Shown: in pieces, positions 8,154 to 17,299 of the stretch
How positions within the stretch are numbered: position 1 is the first letter of the stretch
How the letters are laid out: the number at the start of each line of letters is the position of its first letter
DNA from: Ignavibacteriales bacterium
GTDB lineage: Bacteria; Bacteroidota; Ignavibacteria; UBA10030
Reading direction: 5' to 3'
Assembly: GCA_026390595.1 (NCBI GenBank)
Contig: JAPLFQ010000020.1
Coordinates: 186,001-250,000 of the forward strand
Length of the DNA: 64,000 bases
Translations under genes and position numbers: made by a program
The notes under the pieces: generated by a model
What the model saw: the letters and a program-made list of their open reading frames with translations, nothing else
The model's database searches: none
What the model was told of the DNA's origin: nothing

Positions 8154-8930
8154 ATGAGGATCGTCCTGTTCGGAATGCTCTTGTTGGCTTCCATAACATA
8201 TGCGCACAATTCCTACACGGGGGGCTACTCCGGAGCACCGGGAATGCGCACGTGCGCATCTTCATGTCACGGAAGCGGCAGCGGAACTCTGGTCGTGAAC
8301 GGTTTTCCTGCTTCGTATGTAGCGGGTCAGACCTACCGGCTCACCGTTGCGCACGTCGGCGGTTCTCCCATCGTCAATTTCAATTTGACGACACGGATAG
8401 GCTCGACGTCCGTTGTCGGGGGAACATTCGCACCTGTCTCGAATAGCACTCTCTACTCGGGAGCCGATGGCGGGGTCTACGCCAGTCCTCATACCATCGA
8501 TTCAGCCGTGATCAATTGGACGGCCCCCGCGAAGGGAAGCGGAATTGTCACTCTCTATGCGGCGGCATTTCAGGGCACAACGTCAAGCGGTAGCGGACAG
8601 AGCCGCGCTCTTTCGATCACTTCTGCTGAGATTGTCACAAGCGTGGACCAGGAGAGATCCATGCCACTCGCGTTCTCGCTTCATCAAAACTATCCGAATC
8701 CGTTCAATCCGAGTACAGCTCTGAGCTTTCGCCTATCAGCCATCAGCCTTGTAACGCTGAAGGTATCGAACGCACTGGGAGAAGAGGTTGCGACACTCGT
8801 AAACGAAGTTCGCCCAGCGGGCTTGAACTCGGTGCGATGGGACGCGAGTTCCTTACCGAGCGGCGTCTATTACTATCGCCTTCAATCCAACGGGTATCTG
8901 GCGACGAAGAAAATGCTACTGCTGAGGTAA
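8154..8930 (+). CDS. T9SS-exported protein with a CxxxCH motif (choice-of-anchor V-like domain)
   Basis: 258 residues starting at the ATG preceded by AAGGAGG. Signal peptide 1-17 (cut after TYA). Residues 20-40 hold GYSGAPGMRTCASSCHGSG, the opening of a choice-of-anchor V / Reeler-like domain, in which families usually have CxxCH; here the spacing is CxxxCH. A beta-sandwich follows to about 160. The C-terminal 80 residues are a T9SS type A sorting domain (NYPNPFNPS, LGEEVATLV, PSGVYYYRL, ending KKMLLLR). The protein should be carried to the outer surface through T9SS. Heme attachment is possible but unproven. The sorting domain is close in DNA sequence to that of the next gene, 20 bases away. 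Confidence 0.75.
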   Translation: MRIVLFGMLLLASITYAHNSYTGGYSGAPGMRTCASSCHGSGSGTLVVNGFPASYVAGQTYRLTVAHVGGSPIVNFNLTTRIGSTSVVGGTFAPVSNSTLYSGADGGVYASPHTIDSAVINWTAPAKGSGIVTLYAAAFQGTTSSGSGQSRALSITSAEIVTSVDQERSMPLAFSLHQNYPNPFNPSTALSFRLSAISLVTLKVSNALGEEVATLVNEVRPAGLNSVRWDASSLPSGVYYYRLQSNGYLATKKMLLLR

Positions 8931-8950
8931 CACTACTCTCAACTCTGCCG

Positions 8951-10150
8951 ATGAAAAAGATACTTCTCGCTTTCAGCCTTGCCCTTACTCACCTAAGTCT
9001 CTTGAATGCTCAAGCTGATCGCCGCGTCATTCTGGTGATCATCGACGGCGCCCGCTACTCGGAGACTCTCGGCGACCCTTCCGCCAGATATGTCCCGCGA
9101 ATACGGTCACTCGCTCAGCAAGGCGTCGTGCTCGACAGCATGCTGAACGACGATATCACCGTCACTGCGCGTGCCATTCCGGCGATATGGTCTGGCTCCT
9201 GGGCAGCTCCTCACGATACAATAGTCAATGGCGCCGCGAACCAGTACGCCACGGCCCCCACTGTCTGGGAGTATTTTCGCAAATCCCGGGGTGTGGATTC
9301 AACACACGCACTGTACATCATGAAATTGTTGTCGACTCCATGGATTCAGAGCATCCATCCGCAGTACGGTCCGGCATACTGGCCCTGGTACGTTCTTCAA
9401 GGCTCGTCGGATCTGGATGTTTGGCAAAATGCGAAGGCAAAACTCCAGGCACATCATCCTGAGCTCGCCGTGATCTACTTTCCGGATGTTGATTCGGCCC
9501 CTTCCAGAGGTTGGTCTGCATATACACAGGCAATCGTGACGGCGGATAGCATCGTCGGAATGCTCTGGAATTTCCTTCAAGGTGATCCATTCTATCGGAA
9601 CACCACCACGCTGCTCGTCACCAACGATCATGGCCGACATCTCGACGGTGTTCAGAATGGATTTGTGAGCCACGGTGATGGATGCTGGGGGTGCAGACAC
9701 ATCATGTTTCTTGGCGTGGGGGCAGGCATGCCGAAAGGGATGCACTCGTCCGTTCGCAGGACAATCACCGATATCACGCCGACTATCGGGTCACTTCTCG
9801 GGTTTCCGACCCCATATGCTACAGGCAAGTCCATGGCGGAGATTCTCACAAGCGTTGAGGCCGGCTCGCGGGACGAATCATTGCCCCGGACTGTCCAGCT
9901 CGGACAGAACTTTCCCAATCCGTTTAATCCGAGTACAGTTCTCAGCTTTCGGCTGTCAGCCGTCAGCTTTGCGTCTCTAAGGGTATTCAATGTCTTGGGA
10001 GAAGAAGTTGCGACCCTCGTAAACGAAGTCCGCCCGGCAGGCACGCACACGGTACAATGGAACGCGAATTCTCTGCCGAGCGGCATCTACTTCTACAGAC
10101 TGCAAGCTGGGACATGTACGGACACGAAAAAGATGACCTTGCTGAGATAG
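8951..10150 (+). CDS. T9SS-exported alkaline-phosphatase-superfamily hydrolase
   Basis: 399 residues. Signal peptide 1-20 (MKKILLAFSLALTHLSLLNA). Residues 25-40 read VILVIIDGARYSETLGD, placing metal ligand Asp and a Ser/Thr nucleophile region as in the alkaline phosphatase / sulfatase / phosphodiesterase superfamily. LLVTNDHGRHLDG near 220 is the second metal-binding DHG motif, and a His follows in FVSHGDGCWGC. The catalytic domain ends near 310 and a T9SS type A sorting domain follows (NFPNPFNPS to KKMTLLR). It probably hydrolyses a phosphate or sulfate ester at the surface; the substrate is unknown. The ATG at 8951 is chosen because the signal peptide begins there; the open frame extends upstream into the preceding gene. 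Confidence 0.78.
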   Translation: MKKILLAFSLALTHLSLLNAQADRRVILVIIDGARYSETLGDPSARYVPRIRSLAQQGVVLDSMLNDDITVTARAIPAIWSGSWAAPHDTIVNGAANQYATAPTVWEYFRKSRGVDSTHALYIMKLLSTPWIQSIHPQYGPAYWPWYVLQGSSDLDVWQNAKAKLQAHHPELAVIYFPDVDSAPSRGWSAYTQAIVTADSIVGMLWNFLQGDPFYRNTTTLLVTNDHGRHLDGVQNGFVSHGDGCWGCRHIMFLGVGAGMPKGMHSSVRRTITDITPTIGSLLGFPTPYATGKSMAEILTSVEAGSRDESLPRTVQLGQNFPNPFNPSTVLSFRLSAVSFASLRVFNVLGEEVATLVNEVRPAGTHTVQWNANSLPSGIYFYRLQAGTCTDTKKMTLLR

Positions 10151-10191
10151 TATCAGCCGAGAGTAATCTCGGACATCCCTTCCCCATAACG

Positions 10192-10221
10192 AAAGCGCCC
10201 GATCTCTCGATCGGGCGCTTT
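10192..10221. terminator. Bidirectional terminator between convergent T9SS genes
   Basis: AAAGCGCCCGAT pairs perfectly with ATCGGGCGCTTT around a 6-nt loop. The A and T ends allow termination in both directions, as expected between the convergent genes ending at 10150 and 10257. Confidence 0.85.
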
Positions 10222-10256
10222 GCATTTCTGGATCTTCTCGCTGCCGCTACATCTGC

Positions 10257-11957
10257 TTACTTTAGCAGAACGAGCTTCTTTGTTTCAGAGAAACTCTGCT
10301 GCGTGCCGGTTGCTGTCATTCTGCAGAAGTAGGTCCCTCCTGCCAGCCTGTTCGCATCGAACCGGTAGTTGTAAACTCCTGCGGAGAGTTCCTGATCAAC
10401 CAATTCCGCCACCTGCCTGCCAACGACGTCGTAGACCTTCAACGTCACCCGTGCGCTCGTCGGGACGCTGAAGCGGATCATCGTACTCGGGTTGAACGGG
10501 TTCGGGTAATTCTGCTCGAGCGCAAAATTCGAAGGAATCTGTCCGGTCCGTTCTACATCAGTTGTAACAGTCAACGCCATGGACACCGTCGTCGTATAGC
10601 TGTTCGGTCCATCAGGAGGAGAAATAATCGCGATTTCTTCATTTGAGTTTTCGAAGTAGACCAGGTTTCCCGCCGGATCGACGGAGACGTCGGATTTTGT
10701 GATCGAAGCATTGTTGTCTCTGTCGGGATATGCGACGGCCCTTGTCGGACGTGCCGAATTAGGGTTGTAGATAGCGTAGATGCCCTGCCCGGACGGTGGA
10801 TCGGTGCTTGCCCTCCTTGCATTCACAAAGTAGACAACATCCAGTGAACCGTCTGCCGCTGACCCGGTGAACATCGAAAGTGTCCCTACGCGGCCTGAAT
10901 CCACGCGTACCGTCCATACCGTATCGGCCATCGTGAGGGGGAGTTTCTTCCCCTTGAGATTGAATTTGGCGACTCCTGACCGGGGCCAGTCACCCACGCT
11001 CGATATGTATGTGGTATACAGAGTGGAATCTCTTCCGAACACGACATCCCAGAACGCGAATGCTCCGGCCCCTTTCACCAGAGTGTCTTTCGCTCCAAAG
11101 TATGTGACCGCTCCCGTATTCAACTTGTAGGTCAGAATCTTGGAGTCGGCTGTCAGACTGGCTGTGCTTGAACTGTTATTTACAACAACGGCAAAGGTCT
11201 TTGACGCGGCATCGTTTCTAATCGCGATTCCGAACGGGTAGTATGCTCCGTATCCGGAATCCACGAGCACGACATTCGCCGTATCCGCATGGAAGCGATA
11301 GACCTGTTTCGCTGTCCGGCCGAGGACATAGATGTATCCATCAGCATCAGCCTGAGGACCCCAGCGGGCTTCACCGGTTCCCAGAGCAATGCCAGTGTTT
11401 GTGACCTGTGAGACTCCTTGTGAATTCCCCCATGGCTGTCCGTCTCCTGAGAACTTCGCGATGCCTGTGGTCCCGAGGAATCCGCCGAAGTCGATCCCGA
11501 AAGCGAAACCAAAGCTCTTCGAGGCAGGATTGTTGACGGTGGTCGCTCCGCGCGTCGAAAGACCTGGGGCTAAGTAGTACACGATTTCTGTAAAGGAGAA
11601 ATATCCCTGGTCGTACGTGGCCAGAGAAAGCGTGTACGTGGCGCTGCCGACGTACGTGCCGGCGCTGTTCTTGCCGTCCCAAACGATCGAGGTGTCGCCA
11701 AGAGACATCTTCACTGCTTTGAGAGTCCGTACGACTACACTTCCATTCTTGATTGTGGCAATAACTGAATCGGCTCGATCGCTCAGCACGAAGCGGATTG
11801 AGACGCCCGTGCCATCGGTGAACTTGCCGTCAAACGCGGCTTGTGTCCCCTGCTGCGTAATGCGGACGTTTGAAGCATAGACGTTCGCAAGAGCCTGTGA
11901 AGTTACGAGCAACATCATCGCCGACAGCAGGATGAAAATCTGTCGATATTTTTTCAT
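10257..11957 (-). CDS. T9SS-exported protein with FlgD-Ig-like and beta-propeller-like regions
   Basis: 566 residues from the ATG at 11957 (AGGAGG 5 nt upstream). Signal peptide 1-24. Residues about 30-130 resemble an FlgD Ig-like fold (SIRFVLSDRADSV, IVWDGKNSAGTYV, ATYTLSL). Residues about 150-470 contain recurring blade-like phrases (RWGPQADADGYIYVLG, VYRFHADT, VVYFVNA, SVDPAGNLVYFEN) typical of an NHL/SMP-30-like propeller. The last 85 residues are a T9SS type A sorting domain (NYPNPFNPS, VGRQVAELV, SAGVYNYRFD, ending KKLVLLK). A secreted or surface-attached structural or binding protein is likely; no catalytic motif was found. Confidence 0.75.
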   Translation of the reverse strand: MKKYRQIFILLSAMMLLVTSQALANVYASNVRITQQGTQAAFDGKFTDGTGVSIRFVLSDRADSVIATIKNGSVVVRTLKAVKMSLGDTSIVWDGKNSAGTYVGSATYTLSLATYDQGYFSFTEIVYYLAPGLSTRGATTVNNPASKSFGFAFGIDFGGFLGTTGIAKFSGDGQPWGNSQGVSQVTNTGIALGTGEARWGPQADADGYIYVLGRTAKQVYRFHADTANVVLVDSGYGAYYPFGIAIRNDAASKTFAVVVNNSSSTASLTADSKILTYKLNTGAVTYFGAKDTLVKGAGAFAFWDVVFGRDSTLYTTYISSVGDWPRSGVAKFNLKGKKLPLTMADTVWTVRVDSGRVGTLSMFTGSAADGSLDVVYFVNARRASTDPPSGQGIYAIYNPNSARPTRAVAYPDRDNNASITKSDVSVDPAGNLVYFENSNEEIAIISPPDGPNSYTTTVSMALTVTTDVERTGQIPSNFALEQNYPNPFNPSTMIRFSVPTSARVTLKVYDVVGRQVAELVDQELSAGVYNYRFDANRLAGGTYFCRMTATGTQQSFSETKKLVLLK

Positions 11958-12515
11958 GGAGACCTCCTGGATAGTGAGAGAACGATGGACGAACAGACTC
12001 CTGCGACCACGATGACCGGCGGTTTGGCGAACCAAGTGCGGTACTTGTCCAGCGCACCGCTCAAACGTAAGACCTTCTGGAAAATTCTCTTGTCATCCGG
12101 ACACAGCTGCGGATTCGTTTATCGGCAGGGATCAAGTACTCTGCAAGTGGAGTAAGGCTAGTGAGATCAATTGCCACCGTGCCTCGATCAGTGGTGGCGA
12201 CATCCAATAGCAATATAGAGGTTGACCGGGCAAAACACAACAGGCTATCCACATGCTCAGGGCGAGCTGAATGCCAAGCCCCCCTGTGTTCCTTCCGGGG
12301 GCCAGTGCCAATCGTTCAGGAATAGGCCCTCCCGCGGTTCACTTTGTCCATCCCTCCTTCCGGCCTGTGAACCTGCCTCCCCCCTCATCATCCCAGAACT
12401 CAAAACGCCATTTGGTTGTTGTCTTTTCGACAGGAAATCCGGAAGTTCCCCCAATAGATTTGGACGAAGATGTTTGCCATCTCGTCCTTCTCGATAATTG
12501 ACTCAGCGAGTAGTG
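11958..12515. other. Gene-free stretch between divergent genes, with one broken small gene
   Basis: It contains the upstream regions of two divergently oriented secreted-protein genes and a frameshifted small minus-strand reading frame (12339-12480, listed separately). CCCCC and GGGGG arms near 12280-12300 can pair around TGTGTTCCTTC but lack a T-run. No clear promoter was found. Confidence 0.5.
12339..12480 (-). pseudogene. Small gene broken at a G5 run (or homopolymer sequencing error)
   Basis: An ATG at 12480 with GAAGGA 5 nt upstream starts MANIFVQIYWG and then hits a run of five G. In the reading frame present it ends as a 26-residue peptide. If one G is removed, translation moves to a frame reading TSGFPVEKTTTKWRFEFW and on to GRKEGWTK stop, a 46-residue basic/aromatic protein that looks far more natural. 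I do not recognise the family. Either a real frameshift or an assembly error in the G run would explain it; that it is a gene at all is an inference. Confidence 0.3.
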
Positions 12516-14552
12516 ATGAAGATTCGGGCGACCATGATATTGGTGCTTGCCTGGTCTGGGCTTCTTTTCGCTCAAACCACCCGCATTGTGCCGGGAGCAT
12601 ACCCGACAATATCCGATGCCGTGAAAGGCGCTTCCGCCGGCGATACGATTCTGATCGGCAGAGGCACCTATGCTGAACAACTGGTGCTGAAGAAGAACCT
12701 GACACTCATTGGGGCGGGTCAAGACAAGACGGTCATTGTCGAAACGCCGGCGGGCCCGGACTCGACTGCTCTCATCATAGACACCGCAACGGTAACCATC
12801 AAAGGGATCCAGTTCTTCGGCGAGGCGCAGAACGGGTTCGGGAAAAGAGGGCTGATAGCCAGAAACGCGACGACGACTCTCACCCAATGCGCCTTCGTCC
12901 TGTTTTCTAACGTGAGTATCGCGGCGATCAACGGGCGGCTGACCATCGACAGCGTCACCATTTCGTCCCTCAACGGCGGTGATCGAGTTATGGTCGATAG
13001 CACCTCGAATCTGGTCGGGATCAGCTCCGATATCGGTGTGCTACTCATGAACGCCCGGTTTTCGATCAGTCGTCTGACTGCTGGTGCGCAGATCGATCAC
13101 ATCATCGATGTCAGACCAAACGTACATGACATTCCCACATTCCTTGGGCGAGACTACCCGGCCGACACATCACAATACAATGAGGGGACAATCGAGAACT
13201 CGACATTCTTCGGGTCAAGGCTCTCGTATTGGGGGCAGGGAATCAGAGTCTTCGGTTATCAAACCGGACATCGGGCCGAGCTTGTTATACGAAACAACCG
13301 TTTTGCGGGGATGGTGAAGGACTCCAGCTACGCAATTCCAAGTCTTTTGACAACGGCGGGCATTTCCTTCAACGGATGGAGCGCCTTTGCCGACATCTAC
13401 GGAAATGTCATCCAGCATTTCAATAGCGGCATTTCGCTCTACGGTGCCGCCTCAGCCTCCATACACGACAACGAGATCACCTGGAATGGCCGCTATGGCG
13501 TGGTGACAAGCTGGACTTCTCCCGCGAATCAGCCCGACCTCGGAGGGGGAACACTAAGCAGCCCGGGTCGCAACACCATCAGCAACAACGGGAAATACAA
13601 CATCTACAACCAGAATTCTCTATCGCTCTCCGCTCGATTCAACAACTGGGGTACGACCGATGCGAACATCATCGACTCGCTGATTTACGACCAGCGGGAG
13701 AACTCTTCCATCGGCCGGGTCGATTTTTCCGGATACCTCACGCCCAAGCCGGCTGCCCCTTCGCTCATGTCTCCGGCAGACGGATCCACCGGAGTCGCCG
13801 CCACTCCAACGCTGACCTGGAACAACATCGGCAACGCAACAACGTATCGGCTGCAAGTGTCTGCGAGCGCGACATTCGTACCAGTTCTGATAGACGATTC
13901 AACGCTGACGACACCGAGCCGGCAAATCGGACCATTGACAGACGGGACAAAGTACTATTGGCGGGTCTCAGCTTCGAACGCCGGAGGAGCGAGCGGTTGG
14001 TCCCTGACACGAAATCTCACAACCCTTCGCATCCGGTTCGACATCTCAGGAACAGTCCGTTACGGCAGTTCCAGTGGTCCTGCCGTTCAAGGGGTGACTG
14101 CGTCGTTCTCGTCTGCCACCTCGCCCGCTTCAAGCGGAGCATCGAACGCCCAGGGCGTATTCACACTGAGTTCAATTCCGATCGGAACATACACATGTAG
14201 TTTCGCCAAGTCAGGCGGGCATCCGACGCAGTACACAAATGCTGCCGACGCGTTGAAGGCAGCACTCTTCAGTGTGGACAGCCTCACCTATCCGCTCACA
14301 ACGATTCAACGGCTCGCTGCAGACGTGAATAGCGACGGGAAGATCAACGCTGCAGATGCGCTGCAGATCATGCTTCGCTATGCGGGCGCCGTATCTTCGT
14401 TCGCGAAGGGAGACTGGGTGTTCTCAGCGGCATCCAGTTCAGTCGCGATCAGCAATCAGGATGTCATCAACGATGTCGTTGGACTTGCAGCGGGGGACGT
14501 GAATGGAGATGCTCAGGGAGCGCTTCCAGCGGGAACTGGGACGAAGAAATGA
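12516..14552 (+). CDS. Secreted right-handed beta-helix protein with FnIII, CarboxypepD-reg-like and dockerin-like modules
   Basis: 678 residues from the ATG at 12516. Signal peptide 1-20 (ending LLFAQ). Residues 25-400 are a parallel beta-helix of the pectate-lyase / NosD type: ADDT-like opening GDTILIGRGTYAEQLVL, then repeated N.f.G / I..N.F turns (GNVIQHFNSGISLYG, NTISNNGKYNIYNQNSLSL). A fibronectin type III-like module follows at about 415-505 (LMSPADGSTGVAATPTLTW, GTKYYWRVSASNAGG), then a carboxypeptidase-regulatory-like module (TLSSIPIGTYTCSF), then a dockerin type I-like tail with two calcium loops (DVNSDGKINAADAL and GDVNGDA). There is no T9SS sorting domain, so docking to a cohesin-like partner is a possible surface anchor. 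In-frame TTG 12498 and GTG 12513 are weaker starts. Confidence 0.7.
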   Translation: MKIRATMILVLAWSGLLFAQTTRIVPGAYPTISDAVKGASAGDTILIGRGTYAEQLVLKKNLTLIGAGQDKTVIVETPAGPDSTALIIDTATVTIKGIQFFGEAQNGFGKRGLIARNATTTLTQCAFVLFSNVSIAAINGRLTIDSVTISSLNGGDRVMVDSTSNLVGISSDIGVLLMNARFSISRLTAGAQIDHIIDVRPNVHDIPTFLGRDYPADTSQYNEGTIENSTFFGSRLSYWGQGIRVFGYQTGHRAELVIRNNRFAGMVKDSSYAIPSLLTTAGISFNGWSAFADIYGNVIQHFNSGISLYGAASASIHDNEITWNGRYGVVTSWTSPANQPDLGGGTLSSPGRNTISNNGKYNIYNQNSLSLSARFNNWGTTDANIIDSLIYDQRENSSIGRVDFSGYLTPKPAAPSLMSPADGSTGVAATPTLTWNNIGNATTYRLQVSASATFVPVLIDDSTLTTPSRQIGPLTDGTKYYWRVSASNAGGASGWSLTRNLTTLRIRFDISGTVRYGSSSGPAVQGVTASFSSATSPASSGASNAQGVFTLSSIPIGTYTCSFAKSGGHPTQYTNAADALKAALFSVDSLTYPLTTIQRLAADVNSDGKINAADALQIMLRYAGAVSSFAKGDWVFSAASSSVAISNQDVINDVVGLAAGDVNGDAQGALPAGTGTKK

Positions 14553-14713
14553 TCTTCATTGATTGAGAGCCAGCCTCAGGAAAACATCTCGCGGCCGGAT
14601 TTTCGCACAGCGATATCGCAAAGGCACTATGACGCTGGTTCAGTTCTGTTCTTCTCGCTCCTCTGCTTGAAGTTTTTTGAAACGGCTTCTGTACAGCATT
14701 CCAATGATCACGT

Positions 14714-17299
14714 CTAGTTCAGGTGACTTTTGAGCTCCGCCAACTTTTGCCGGGCGACCGGACTGTCCGGCTTGACGGCGAGTAGCCTCTCGAGAATCTG
14801 AATCGCCGGCCAGTTCCTCTCCTTGGCATCATAGCATTGCGCGAGCAGCTCCAGGGCGCCCGCGTTTTTGGGGTCCCTCTGGAGTATCGCAAGCGACTGA
14901 TCGATCGACAATTCCCGCAGCCCGATGTTATAGTAAATCGTTGCAAGGCTCAGTTCATAGCCGATTCTCTTCTCCACTGTCTTCGCCATCCGCGTTGAGT
15001 CCATCAGTGCGAAAATCCTGCGCACCGGTTTGTTCATGATGTGGTTCGAATCGGCCAGCTGCGTGCGGGATGAGAATGTACGGGCTCCCGTCGTATCACC
15101 AAGTTCGAGGGAATAGTACATTCCAAAAATCAGTCCGGGTGCAAATGCGGAGTCGGCCTGGAGGCCCAGCTGGAGCACGTCGAAGGCATGCTTGTGGAAT
15201 CCAAGATCCCAGTACCCTGCGGAGATCTTGTGATATGTCATCGCCTTGGATGTCTTGCCGGTATCAACTTCCGCCTTCCGGCTTTCGGTGATCAACATCT
15301 GGTGGAACCATGCGTGCCTCACGAAAGGTCCCGCCTGCGGCTGGTAGCGGAATCGATCGTACAATGCCATGGCCTCATCATACTGGCCGCCGAATTCCAG
15401 CGCGATGCCTTTGAAGAGCGCCATATATCCGGAACCCCGCGTCATTTCGAGCAGAGCATGAAACATGTTTACCGCTTCCTGGTGCCGGTCCGACTCGAGC
15501 AGTTCAATCCCTTCGCGGAAGAGCCCCCGTGCTTCCTGCTCGCGATCGGAGACCCACGCCAGCGGCTTGACGAGTTTTCGCAGATCGGCGTTCACGGCAT
15601 CCGGCATGTGACGATACAGATGATGGACCTGGATTACTTCGAGGTTCCCCGCACGATAGACGGGCGTGAATCCGAACTTCTTTGACTGGAGCATCTGGAA
15701 CTCGAACTCACGGATCCCGGGATCGGTGATCAGGGAGACGATGTAGCCAACATTGTAGTCACGCAGTAACCCTTCAAACAGCGTCAGCGACAGAAGCGGG
15801 TCCGTATCCAGCATCTTCCTGCCGTTGATCCAGAACGTCAGTTCTTTCCAGCGCGCCAGCACGGTGGTCGACGAATCGCGCTGACGTCCGATCCATTCTC
15901 CGATGAGAGAGATCGGCCGCACGTAGAGCTCGGGCGTTCGGGCTCCCACCAGAAACGGCTTTGATGTTTCATTCAGATTTCCAACATACACCCTGTTGTT
16001 GGCGACATAGTTGTAGGTCCACACTCCGTTTGGAATGGCCAGGAGGATACCCAAGAACGCAGCCGACGCGAAGACGACCCGCCGGTTGCTTCGCAGACGC
16101 GCCAGCCGGGCGGCGACGTCTTGTCCGCCTGCGGCCGCAAAGTATAGGACGAGAACGAGTATCGGAACCAGGAACCGAAGGTCGTTGATCGGGTAGAGCA
16201 GAACCATCATCAAGTAGAAGAATGAAAACAGGATGACGAGCAGCATCGTCTTCATCGTCCTGAAGGTCACAACCACTCCCCACGCAAAGAGCCCGTACTG
16301 AAGGAGCACAAGGGGATACTGGGCGTAGCCGAGGACCGTCATCATTCCGCTCATCATCGGGTTCGAAGGCGTCACGACGGGAAACAGCCGCCCAAGGTAC
16401 TGCGGGAAGAGGATAAGCCCTTTCGCCTGATTCAGGTACACCGCGATGTTGATACGGAGACGCGCGAGAAATTCATCGACCAGGCTCGCTCCCCCTCCTG
16501 TGAAGGCATGGCTCAGAAAGATCTTCATGTTCCTCATCGGAGGATTCTCGATTCCCGCGATGTACACTTCATTCCGGAAATACCAGATCATGTAGAAGAG
16601 CATCGGAATCGTGAAGACCAGGAGGAGACGGCGGTATTCCTTCCTGAGCAGCAAGTAACTGAGGGCTCCTAGAAGCAGAGTCAATCCAACCTCGCGCAAG
16701 AAAATGCCCAGCGTGAGGACCACGACGAACATCCAACCCCATCGTTCCTCCTCCGGCGCGTCGGACATTTTTTCCGCCAGCATGAAGAAGAGGATGATGA
16801 AGACCGTGAACGGAATGTCTGAGAGCACGTGGGTCGAGAACAAGAGTATCAGCGGGTTCAACGCCAGGAAGAAAGCCCCCACTAGAGCCCAGGTCTTCCC
16901 CGATCGTTTTGCCGCCCAGACATAAAAGAGAACAATCAACGCAGCGCCGAAAAGGATGGTGACAACTTTCGCTGGGATGATGATGTTGCCGAAGAACCAT
17001 GCCAAAGGCGCGAGCAGGAGCGGATAGAAAGGCGCGTGCACAACATACAATGAAGGATCCGGATTGCTCGTGTCCTTGAATCCTTCGAACGCTGCCAGCG
17101 ACCTGGCCCAGATGAGATACCGCGGGCAGTCAGGAGTGTACAGCATTGTGTCGTTGAGGCTGAAAACTCCGACCACCACAAATGCCGCAACCAGCAGCCA
17201 GAGTCGCGCATCAAAAAGAAGTCGTGAGGTCGGGACGGCTTTGAAGTCTGAATTGAACGAACCTGAAAGATGGGTCTGCGATTCCGCGGATTCTTGCAC
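14714..17299 (-). CDS. GT-C membrane glycosyltransferase fused to a C-terminal TPR domain
   Basis: 861 residues if started at the GTG at 17299, which has AGGGAG about 10 nt upstream; an ATG at 17473 would add 58 unlikely residues. About a dozen membrane segments occupy residues 30-420. The first outside loop has DTMLYTPDCPRYLIWARSL, the place of the GT-C catalytic acid. A soluble domain of about 200 residues follows. From about 590 to the end there are tetratricopeptide-like helical repeats (ARGLFREGIELLESDRHQEA, AMALYDRF, SIDQSLAILQRDPKNAGALE, ending AVKPDSPVARQKLAELKSHL). The fusion suggests a glycosyltransferase that recruits protein partners outside the membrane. It converges on the beta-helix gene with no clear terminator between. 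Confidence 0.72.
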   Translation of the reverse strand: MQESAESQTHLSGSFNSDFKAVPTSRLLFDARLWLLVAAFVVVGVFSLNDTMLYTPDCPRYLIWARSLAAFEGFKDTSNPDPSLYVVHAPFYPLLLAPLAWFFGNIIIPAKVVTILFGAALIVLFYVWAAKRSGKTWALVGAFFLALNPLILLFSTHVLSDIPFTVFIILFFMLAEKMSDAPEEERWGWMFVVVLTLGIFLREVGLTLLLGALSYLLLRKEYRRLLLVFTIPMLFYMIWYFRNEVYIAGIENPPMRNMKIFLSHAFTGGGASLVDEFLARLRINIAVYLNQAKGLILFPQYLGRLFPVVTPSNPMMSGMMTVLGYAQYPLVLLQYGLFAWGVVVTFRTMKTMLLVILFSFFYLMMVLLYPINDLRFLVPILVLVLYFAAAGGQDVAARLARLRSNRRVVFASAAFLGILLAIPNGVWTYNYVANNRVYVGNLNETSKPFLVGARTPELYVRPISLIGEWIGRQRDSSTTVLARWKELTFWINGRKMLDTDPLLSLTLFEGLLRDYNVGYIVSLITDPGIREFEFQMLQSKKFGFTPVYRAGNLEVIQVHHLYRHMPDAVNADLRKLVKPLAWVSDREQEARGLFREGIELLESDRHQEAVNMFHALLEMTRGSGYMALFKGIALEFGGQYDEAMALYDRFRYQPQAGPFVRHAWFHQMLITESRKAEVDTGKTSKAMTYHKISAGYWDLGFHKHAFDVLQLGLQADSAFAPGLIFGMYYSLELGDTTGARTFSSRTQLADSNHIMNKPVRRIFALMDSTRMAKTVEKRIGYELSLATIYYNIGLRELSIDQSLAILQRDPKNAGALELLAQCYDAKERNWPAIQILERLLAVKPDSPVARQKLAELKSHLN

